64,000 nucleotides of DNA, from assembly GCA_024752435.1 (NCBI GenBank), contig CP103022.1:620001-684000 (forward strand), in the 5' to 3' direction. This document shows, in pieces, positions 56,124-64,000 of this stretch. Made by a program: the position numbers and the translations under genes. The notes beneath the pieces are model-generated. The model ran no database searches. It saw only the letters and a list, made by a program, of their open reading frames with translations, and had not been told where the DNA came from. The DNA comes from Allantophomopsis cytisporea. Lineage: Eukaryota > Ascomycota > Leotiomycetes > Phacidiales > Phacidiaceae. Position 1 is the first letter of the stretch. The number at the start of each line of letters is the position of its first letter.

Positions 56124-57809
56124 ATGTCTCTGAGCCTCCCACAAGCTACCCCGCAGGCAGGTCAAGCTCAAAGAGTGCAACAGGGTCAAATACCACAGCA
56201 ATTCCTGTCTGCTCAACATATGTTCCAAGGCTTGGGGACGCCGCAACAACAACCTCGAAATCACGCCGCGAATCAATACGCCCAGCGTCTTCAGCAACCT
56301 CCCCAGAATCCTGCTGCCCACAATGCCTTCAACCCAAACTTCATGCCACAGCAGACTGTGTCTGCTCAGCATGCTCAACATGCCCAGCAGCAGGTCCAAC
56401 AGGTGCAGCATGGTGGTGTTCAACACAATGGAATGAACCCCATGGGCAATGGTCCTGTCATGCATCAGCCAAATCCACAACACGCGCAACATCCTCAAAT
56501 GCAACAGAATGTTCAGCACAGCGTCCAGCAGAACATGCAACAGAATGCTGCCAGCATGCAACACAATGCTTCAAATATGCAGAATACTCCAAACATGCAA
56601 CCTTCAAACATGCAGAACGCCACGAACATGCAACAGAATACCCCAATTATGCAGCAAAATCAAGTGTCCTCGAACAACCACCCAAACCATCCGAATAACC
56701 ACCCAAACAACCATTCAAACAACCATCCGAACAATCTCCCGAACAACATCCCAAACAGTATCCCTCAAAGCCATCCAAATAGTCACCAAAACAATCACCA
56801 AAACAGCCTTCCAAATAGCCATCCTAGTCTCCCGAATAATCAACCAAATAACCTCCAAAACAACAGTCTTCAAACCAGCAACCTTCAAAACAGCCATGCC
56901 AATAGTCATGCTGTTCCACAAGCAAATAATCACTCCAGCCATACAAACCAGAATGTCACCCCTAGCAGCGATCTTGGTTCCTCAGCTTCTCCAGCTATCG
57001 ATCCAAACCTCGATGATAGAGTTATGACGCTTCCTCCTGAGGCAAGCTACCCGACTTTTGATGCGCTCTTTGCCGCAGCTCAACAACACGCACGCGATGA
57101 AGGTTACGCGTTAGTTATTGGTCGGTCCAAACGCAAGAAGTGTGGATTAAAGAAAGCTCTCTTATGTTGTGACCGATCCGGTACGAACCGTGAACGCATC
57201 CCACCTGCCGAGAAGAAGCGCCGCACCACATCCCGAAAGACAAACTGCGAATTCAGTTTCTACGCGAATGAGGAGAAAGGAGAGTGGTTGTTGCGCTGGA
57301 GAGCCGAGGGTCCTGATGAGGAAGGCGTAGAGAGAGGCAAGGGAAGATATGCGCGACACAACCATCCTCCAAGTGATAATCCACTTGAACATCCGCGTCA
57401 TCGTAGGATGGCAGAGACTACCGTTGCGGCTGTTAAAGCTATGCAGGATGCTGGGCTCTCTGCCCGTGAAACACTCGATATTCTCCAAGCTGAGAATCCA
57501 TCTGCGCTCTTCAAAGCCCGCGACATCTACAACGCGCGTTCTGGCCTTACCTCTGGGCGGATCCAAGTTGATCCGGAGACATTATCCTCAACTCCTCAGC
57601 GAACTGTGCTCTCTTCTGATGAGAAGTTGCGCAACGAGTTGAGGAAGGAGATCTTCGATGTGAAGGCTGAGCTGGAGGATACAAAGAGCAAGTTGGAGGC
57701 GGCTCGGAAGCAGATCAAGAAGTATGAGATGTTCATTGATATCTGCAACCAGAGGATTGTGATTGCAAGCGATAACGCAGAGGCGCAAGGTATGAGTCTG
57801 TTCGATTAG
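56124..57809 (+). CDS. FAR1/WRKY-GCM1-type DNA-binding protein with N/Q-rich N-terminus
   Basis: Intronless, 561 residues from the ATG of MSLSLPQATPQ. Residues ~1-300 are Gln/Asn/His/Met-rich: first Q-rich (QQQPRNHAANQYAQRLQQP), then MQ/NMQ repeats, then imperfect NNHPNNHPN units at about 56,670-56,930. Residues ~310-417 form a FAR1/WRKY-GCM1 zinc domain: YPTFDALFAAAQQHARDEGY, then RSKRKKCGLKKALLCCDRSG, then TNCEFSFYANEEKGEWLLRW and the ligand pair in RYARHNHPPSD (Cys, Cys, HxH order). A short helical linker ARETLDILQAENPSALFKAR follows, and a C-terminal coiled coil (ELRKEIFDVKAELEDTKSKL). The FAR1 domain is common in Mutator-type transposases and in yeast Aft-type regulators. No transposase domain is present here, so a regulatory role is likely. 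Target unknown. Confidence 0.85.
   Translation: MSLSLPQATPQAGQAQRVQQGQIPQQFLSAQHMFQGLGTPQQQPRNHAANQYAQRLQQPPQNPAAHNAFNPNFMPQQTVSAQHAQHAQQQVQQVQHGGVQHNGMNPMGNGPVMHQPNPQHAQHPQMQQNVQHSVQQNMQQNAASMQHNASNMQNTPNMQPSNMQNATNMQQNTPIMQQNQVSSNNHPNHPNNHPNNHSNNHPNNLPNNIPNSIPQSHPNSHQNNHQNSLPNSHPSLPNNQPNNLQNNSLQTSNLQNSHANSHAVPQANNHSSHTNQNVTPSSDLGSSASPAIDPNLDDRVMTLPPEASYPTFDALFAAAQQHARDEGYALVIGRSKRKKCGLKKALLCCDRSGTNRERIPPAEKKRRTTSRKTNCEFSFYANEEKGEWLLRWRAEGPDEEGVERGKGRYARHNHPPSDNPLEHPRHRRMAETTVAAVKAMQDAGLSARETLDILQAENPSALFKARDIYNARSGLTSGRIQVDPETLSSTPQRTVLSSDEKLRNELRKEIFDVKAELEDTKSKLEAARKQIKKYEMFIDICNQRIVIASDNAEAQGMSLFD
56670..56930 (+). repeat. Imperfect NNHPN-coding repeat
   Basis: A run of degenerate AACCACCCAAAC-like units coding Asn/His/Pro repeats within the FAR1-like gene. 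Variants include NNLPNN, NNIPNS and NSLPNS. Confidence 0.8.
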
Positions 57810-57990
57810 TCAATTGAGTGGTCGAAGTATATGGTATGAAGATGAAGGGAGGCTGGCATTGTTAGGAGTTGATGGACGGCGTTATCATTTGACTGACGGA
57901 GTCCTTGTCATTCATCTACACCATGGCGATCAATAGTTATTGTGCACCTGGGGCCTGTTTTGATTTATATTGCTAGATGCTTTAATATAA

Positions 57991-60439
57991 CTACTTAATT
58001 TCGACTTCGAGTTCCTCCAACGCAGCCGTGATCCCCTCACTCTCATCCTTGACTGGCGGCAGAGGCTGCTTGTTCTTGCCCTTCCTGTAAACGCGTTCGT
58101 CACGCGGATCAAAGCCGCCCTGGCCCCATGTAGCCCATTCGGGCGTCTCAGGACCCATGTAGTCCTCAGGACAGAACTCCTCCCCGCTCTCCAGACATTC
58201 GAAGAACTTTTTGTAATCAATGCGCGTATGCCACTTGCCATTGCGTCTGAATCGGCCGCTAGCAATCAATACACAGCAACTATGCGCATGCTCCGCAGCG
58301 ATGCCATAGTCCAACCCGCGCTTGTTAAGCGTAGTATTAAGCGCCTCAACAAACGTCTGGATCTCATCGTAGAATGGCACATTCTGCATAGTAAGGCCGG
58401 CGCCCGCAGACGAGCTTGTCCCACAGTATGTAACGCCCTTGATCTCTACAAAGCACGGCAGACCCTTCTCGACAAGGTCCGCGTAGCCCTCGACCTCGTC
58501 ATCGATGTTGAAGCCTTTGACGAGCGTCAGGCGGAAGACGGTGCGCTGGCGGAAGCGTGCCTCACGCAGGATATCCAGGCATCGCTGGAAGCGCTCCCAG
58601 AAGTCACGGTGCAGTGGCCGGTCGATCTTGCGCAGCGACTCGCGGTTCGATGCGTCAATCGATACGTACAGCTGTGTCACCGGCTTCAGTGTTGCGAGTT
58701 GGTCCGGGTGCTGCGCGTTGCAGACTAGAAACGAGGAGATGTGCTCTGCATGCAGCATTGCTGTGAACTCGTTGATATGCGGGTAGAAAATGGGCTCGCC
58801 GACGAGAGATAGTGCGCAGTGGCGGATGCGCATAGCCTCGGCGAAGCGTTCTGCTCGTACACCGGGCACGCCGCGCATCATCTTGATCTTCTTGTAGTGC
58901 CCTTCTTTCACGCCGTTGAAGATCATATCTGGTGGATCGACGACCCAGCGCCAGCTTGTACCTACAGGGTTGGTGCCATGGCGCCAACAGAATACGCACT
59001 TATTGGAACAGGAAAGCGAAGGGGTTGTCTCCATGCATTGATGGGATGCGATGCCATAGAAGGAATATTTGTAGCAAGAGCCGCGTCCACGAAGAGCTGA
59101 CTTGGTCCAGCGGCAGATCTTGACACCAGAATGACTACCAACAATTTGATAGCCTTGCTTGGTCAAGGAGTTATAGGTTGGTGATTCTTTAGGTACCATC
59201 TCCTTGATCACCGGTGCAGGCTTTGCTTTTTTACCGTAGGTGGTGAAGTCGATTGCCAGCGGTGCTCCAGTAGATTTCTCCGAGGTTGATGTCTGAGAAG
59301 TCTTCATGATTTTACCCAGATCCTCCAAGTCATCCATATTACTAGACTTCTTTGCTTTCGACTTTGTTGGAACATTCTCATCATCAAAAAGCACTTCGCC
59401 GTCATCCGAGTCTAGATCCTCTGCGTCGCTCTCGACAGCATCTCCACTACCTGTGACACCCTCTCCCAAGTTGCCAGTTTTAGCAAGATTTTCAAGAACA
59501 TCCTCCACACCCTCGGTCCATTCCTTCAGTCTGTTTGGTGCGTCGGTTTTCGTGTTACCCATACCCAATGGGAATGCTCGCTTTCGTGCGGTCAACTTTG
59601 CCATCCACTTGTCAACTTGAATGGCCTGAGAGCAGAATCCCTCCTCCTCCGTAGGCCATCCTTCTCTGTCACCAAATCCAAACACTGAATATCCGAGTAA
59701 TGGTGCCAATGGCGCGGTATCAATTCTGAAATCGTTGTGCGTTTCTTGAAGATGTTCGAGGAAGTTGTCGAGGATGGTATCGATATTGTAAGTTGGAATT
59801 AAGATGAGATAAAAATACTTGACATTAGCACCCTCCTCTGTCGCCTTTGGAGGGTTAATGAAATAGTCATCGTAATCAGTCTCTGCCAAATCGTGTAATT
59901 GAGGCTCAAGGAATGTTAATGGAGTCGTAGTCGAGCTATTCTTTGTAGTCTCCGTCAATCTCTCCACAAAATTCTTTGCCGTCTTCTCGGTACCACCAGT
60001 CAAGGACAAGTAGAAGATGCAGATCTGAATCTTCTGTTCTCCTTCTACTACGATCTCCTGTGACTGCTTCTTCTTAACTACCTTTCCGACCACACGTTTT
60101 GGACCAGCCTTCGCGGGCTTAACAATCTCAGTGGGCTTCTTCTCATCCACCGGCCAAGCTACTGGTGACTTCTCGGAGATTGGAAGAGTCTTTGGCGATG
60201 ATGGCGGAGGAGTCGCAGAAAGTTTTGGCCTATCTTCACGTAGGTGGAGCCATGTTCGAATCGCGAAGAGCACTGTTGCAGCAAAGAGAATGATTGGAAT
60301 TCTATACAAATGCCACAGCGCAAATGCTTCTAAAGACAGAGAACAGTCAGCAAAAGGTAAAGAATATCACTTGAGTCATTGTTACAGAGAAGAGTAACAT
60401 AGTAGGGTTACACATACCATCTACATAGTTGGCGAGCAT
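57991..60439 (-). CDS. TYW1: tRNA wybutosine-synthesizing protein Tyw1
   Basis: A radical-SAM flavoprotein making the tricyclic 4-demethylwyosine base at G37 of tRNA-Phe, the second step of wybutosine synthesis. Exon 1 is tiny (60418-60439, MLANYVD), then an 88 bp intron, then one long exon 57991-60329; 786 residues. After a short N-terminal hydrophobic segment (IPIILFAATVLFAIRTWLHL) comes a flavodoxin domain (IQICIFYLSLTGGTEKTAKN to SVFGFGDREGWPTEE). A charged linker leads to the radical-SAM cluster CSNKCVFCWRHGTNP near residue 450 (CxxxCxxC). Then SLVGEPIFYPHINEF, LYVSIDASNRESLRKIDRPL and the C-terminal block ending AEHAHSCCVLIASGRF. The predicted N-terminal helix suggests membrane anchoring. 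Notably, a tRNA-Phe gene, the substrate type, lies elsewhere in the window; this is probably coincidence. Confidence 0.96.
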
Positions 60440-61229
60440 GATATCGATATTGTGATCGGAAGATCTTGTCGCTACCTTACTTTTCATTAAAAATGAGGCT
60501 GAAGCCTATGAGAATTTCCGGGGCAAAGCCGCTAAAATGGAGGCCCAGTAGCCTTGCCGGCTAAACTCTAATCAAAATACAAGGGCAACTTGCCCAACGA
60601 CCAGGTTTTAGTCATCTGATAGTAATTATGATCGGAAAGATACGATGCAGTTTTGGGAGACTGTGCTGCAATAAATTCAACGATGGTTCTCAAGGGTTTG
60701 GCTTAAATCGGATGTCTTCTGATTTTTTTATTTTTATTTTCCTTTCAAAAAGAGAAGATTAAGTGGATAGGCTCCAAGTCCATTTTTAAGACGTCAAAGA
60801 TTAGAGAAATGGAAAAGAAAAGTTTTAGCATGCTTTATCATTCTGATATAATTGAGCTCAAAAGGGACTCTGATATACCACCTTTTCAGCGTTTTTCAAT
60901 CATGGGTTACCTACAAAATTCGTGGAAATTAAGGACTATTTGCCTATTCGTAGTTCATGCAACATAAAACAACACGCAGATCAAGGAGATCTCCAATACT
61001 AACAGGTTGCAAAAGATCATAGCTTATACATCACAAAAGGCCAAGTGCAAATCTCTAAAAGTTTCCATTGTGCTACTAACGAGGTCTAATGTCATCGCGT
61101 CGAGCCAGAAACTGTCCGGCCCGTCGAGGTCCAGACAAGACCATCCGATGACTTCTTCATATCTCGGACTTGTTGTATCTCATACATTATCGTGACTACC
61201 ACCATGCCCATTTTTAATTCTTCGCTGAT
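60440..61229. other. Intergenic, TYW1 upstream / PP2A downstream
   Basis: About 790 bp with AT-rich sequence (60,720-60,860). No supported gene. Confidence 0.5.
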
Positions 61230-62580
61230 TTATAGGAAATAGTCAGGAGTTCCTGTGACCTGTCAGTAGATGATCATTTGTGGAGTTGAGAACTTCTTGA
61301 ACTTACTTCTGGAAACCATCGGCTCACCAGCTCTTGGGCAAGGATCGAATTGCAAGCTAGTAAAATGTTAGGTTTTGTACTTGATACAAATTGAACATCA
61401 TGACTTACAAAGTGTATTTAAGGTGCTCATCAATTTCCATGATGGCAGCCTGGTTACCACATCTATAACAGTAGTTTGGTGCTGTAAATCAGAGTCAGTA
61501 TGTGCTCAAAGATTGATGCCGAACGGAGAATAACGTACCAGAGAAGATGGTGACAACATTACGATCCTGTGACCAGTTGTATCCCTCCATAACCAACTGA
61601 TGTGCTCTTGCAACAAGTGTCAAACCGTTGTTGTGGTTGAAAGCCTCCGAAATATCCTGCCCAAAAGTGTACCCCGCACCTCTTGGTGATATGCCCCATC
61701 CACATCTGTCATCTGGATCGGACCATAAGAGATCACACATAGGACCCTCATGTGGAACCTCCTGAATACGATCAAGGGCTCTAATGTTGTCAAGCGTATC
61801 GATGCTTGGAGAAAGACCACCGTGAAGGCAGAAGATCTGGTTGTCGATAAGGGCGGTGAGAGGGAGGTAGTCGAAGAGGTCAGTGAAGTACTTCCAAACG
61901 TTTGCGTTTCCGTATTTACGAAGGCACTCGTCGTAGAAACCGTAGACCTGAGTGATCTGACGAGATTCGTGGTTTCCACGGAGGATAGTAATTCTGTGTG
62001 GGTATCGGATCTTGAGAGCGACAAGAAGTGTGACTGTCTCAACGGAGTAGTAACCTCTATCAACGTAATCGCCTATCAATTGCAATTAGTACTAGCTTTT
62101 GCTGTATTTCAAACGACTGGTTACGTACCCATAAACAAATAGTTGGTGTCGGGGTTTGGACCACCAATTCTGAAGAGCTCCATAAGGTCGTGGAACTGAC
62201 CGTGGATATCTCCACAGACAGTGACTGGGCATCTCTGCATCCAAATTAGCAGACATCGACGATTATTGCATCCTTCTTAACATACCACTGGCTGTACATT
62301 CGATTCATCTTGTAGAACCTCCCGGGCCTGTCCCAACGTTTCGTTAGCGTCTTTCATATACCATAGCCATCTCAAATGATTATGATGCATTTCAGCAACG
62401 TAGTATGACTGTATGGTGGCGTACCTTCTCACAAAGTTTCTGTACGTCGACCTCCGCCAATTGCTTGCAGGTCATCAAGCTCTCAATCCATCCGTCCAAT
62501 GTAGGTATCGAAGCAGGTTCGGTGGCTGGCGTGCGCGCTGCCTCTGGCAACTTGCCAACATCCTCCATGTTTGTATCCAT
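61230..62580 (-). CDS. Protein phosphatase 2A catalytic subunit
   Basis: PP2A-type Ser/Thr phosphatase (yeast Pph21/22), signalling and mitosis. Seven exons: 62425-62580, 62286-62327, 62129-62234, 61539-62072, 61409-61481, 61307-61356 and 61230-61252; six introns of 51-97 bp; 327 residues. Metal and catalytic motifs are complete: CGDIHGQFHDL, GDYVDRGYYSVE, RGNHESRQI, and VARAHQLVMEGY. LLWSDPDDRCGWGISPRGAG is the PP2A-specific pattern rather than PP1. The C-terminus is the invariant PP2A tail TPDYFL, reached through the last two short exons. The N-terminal extension MDTNMEDVGKLPEAARTP is typical of fungal PP2A. Intron 1 has a GCTAACG branch site. The ATG at 62580 is the first in a typical context. 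Confidence 0.97.
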
Positions 62581-63208
62581 GGTTGCTCTCGACCGCGCAG
62601 AGTCGAACTGGATCGAGGGGTTGTTTCGGGGCGTGGAGTTCGCTGGGTTGATTGGGTATGACGACAAGGGCGCGGTGTTCTGCTCGCGTGAAACAGCCGG
62701 GGCAGATTGGTTGCACGAGCACGTTAATAATGACTGAGAGATGCAAGTATTGAAGCTTTTGAGAGATTCCTTCACTTGGGTATCACGATTTGTTTGTCGG
62801 CCTTGCAAGGTTATTGATGCTGTGGCTTCCTGATGTTTGTAGATTGCGGCGGTGCGTACGAGCTCGTCTCGCTTAGCGCGATTGGAATTGCGCTTCGCTG
62901 TACTATGTGTACTTTGGTTATTTAGGGGCAAGAGGAGAGGAACATCAACAAACAAAGAGCGATCACCAGTCGAAAGGTGGGGTCGAATGTTTCACTTGAG
63001 TGATACAGTGCTATAACAACTCAAGAATTATTTACAATCCTTGATATCGAGTTCACCTGAATTATATGCAATTCTCATGTACGACTTGCGGGTAGATATG
63101 TGCGATTAGTGGGGACTGACGATAGCGCTGGAGCAAGATCGTGCTACCGTTAAAATCAGGTATTACAATCCACTGTATATCTACATTTATATAATATATG
63201 TACTTAAT
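62581..63208. other. Promoter / 5' leader of PP2A gene
   Basis: 628 bp. An open frame in phase with PP2A continues upstream to 62,955 but is not needed for a normal PP2A; treated as leader. No other gene supported. Confidence 0.5.
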
Positions 63209-64000
63209 CTATGACAAACCTAGTCCTACTGGTTCAGAAGTAGCTGCTGCCTTGTCGGTATCATGACCATGTCCAATCAAACTCCTGAAGTCCAAACCAA
63301 CCTCTGAAAGCAGGCCCGCATGTTCCTTCGCCTGGTCCATACATTCAGTCCATACAGGACCATCTTTCTCTACACTGCTCAATTGGCGTGCTAATATCTC
63401 GTTGAAGGCGTCCACTTGCTCCTTCGCCCATTTGACACATGCGCTCATCATGAGAGGTGGAAAGCAGACCTGGAAGTCCGATACGGTCTTCCGAATGATA
63501 GCGAAGTACACAAATGAAACCTCCCAAATGTATTGATGAAGATTACCTTCAAATGTACATTGCCTGTAAGATAGTTAGCTTACAACTCCGGAAGGTATGG
63601 AGAGTACCACTTGCCTCGAGCGCTTGCGAATGATATCCCCTCGTGCTTCCAGATATGCTTCTCTGGCTCGATCTTCAAAATCCAGACGAGCGAGCCAACC
63701 AACGTTTCTCTTCGTCTTCTTCAACTCGTTATGGGTGTCAACGAGCTCTCGAGTCAAAACCTTTGCAAGTTTAGAACCCCGCTCCTCTGTTTTGAACATG
63801 ATAAAGTCTTGTGCAATAGCATTGCTCTTGAGACCTTTAGCAATGCCATTCAATTTCTCCACCCTATCCACAGCAGCGCCAAATCGCTGGAGTGCAATGT
63901 CAATATCAAGCAAATCCACTTGACCCTCTACCCATCGCAGATTCTGCTGCTTACCATCCACCTCGATCAGCATGTTTGGCCTATCTTTATCGGATAGCGT
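63209..64000 (-). CDS. EXO84: Exocyst component Exo84, C-terminal part (5' part outside window)
   Basis: The exocyst tethers secretory vesicles at the plasma membrane; Exo84 also has reported roles in splicing in yeast. Exons: 63614-64000+ (runs off the window) and 63209-63563. The C-terminal helical cullin-like part is clear: NMLIEVDGKQQNLRWVEGQV, DLLDIDIALQRF, AIAQDFIMFKTEERGSKLAK, then YIWEVSFVYFAIIRKTVSDF, QVCFPPLMMSACVKWAKEQ and VDAFNEILARQLSS. The intron 63564-63613 (50 bp) has a GC donor (AG/GCAAGT) and an ACAG acceptor. It is the only choice that gives the family junction RSRQCTFEG in frame. A GT donor a few bases downstream breaks the frame. Confidence 0.93.

Noticed and set aside
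62581..62955. N-terminal extension of PP2A
   Set aside because: The frame is open but PP2A catalytic subunits are about 310-330 residues; the ATG at 62,580 already gives 327.

Overview
The window looks like nuclear DNA of a filamentous ascomycete (Pezizomycotina). The evidence is many short spliceosomal introns (44-132 bp, GTAAGT/GTATGT-type donors, CTAAC-like branch sites), intergenic spaces of 0.2-4 kb, a secreted GH3 glucosidase, a Zn2Cys6 regulator, a DUF3112-type seven-helix membrane protein, and a GLEBS segment resembling filamentous-fungal Nup98. A leotiomycete (Helotiales-like) source is my best guess from general resemblance only. There are no CRISPR, operon or prophage features. Most exon structures were built by hand from splice signals, and each complete spliced model sums to a multiple of three.

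Positions 1-12,200 carry a dense housekeeping block rich in RNA and ribosome biogenesis genes in divergent pairs: an aldehyde dehydrogenase (cut by the window edge) beside ESF2, NMD3 beside DBP7, and a seven-exon DHAP/glycerol-3-phosphate acyltransferase beside POP4. Positions 12,200-21,500 are gene-poor, with a small GFA/CENP-V protein, a Zn2Cys6 transcription factor and several microsatellites.

Positions 21,500-28,000 hold ASA1 and then a local cluster of three BTB-type genes. One is a nonsense-interrupted copy. One is an unusual fusion of a Nup98-like GLEBS/FG-repeat segment to a BTB domain. One is a divergent, short BTB-like member. Positions 28,100-31,600 hold a HAD phosphatase and a TTC1-like TPR protein (divergent pair) and a small conserved membrane protein. 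A 3.6 kb gene-poor stretch follows, containing an intron-bearing tRNA-Phe(GAA).

Positions 35,100-47,000 contain a large protein with a possible degenerate XPF-like C-terminus (Zip2/SHOC1 candidate), a TauD-type dioxygenase, 4 kb without clear genes, and the divergent pair NUP49/FIP1. Positions 47,700-64,000 contain a GH3 beta-glucosidase with a glycine-rich insertion, a DUF3112 membrane protein, a FAR1/WRKY-GCM1-type DNA-binding protein with an N/Q-rich N-terminus, TYW1, the PP2A catalytic subunit and the C-terminal part of EXO84, which uses a GC-AG intron.

The genes do not form one pathway. Most are core eukaryotic machinery: 60S and small-subunit rRNA maturation, RNase P, tRNA wybutosine, mRNA polyadenylation, nuclear pore, exocyst and phosphatase signalling. 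The accessory novelty is concentrated in the BTB cluster, the GH3 insertion and the FAR1-like protein.
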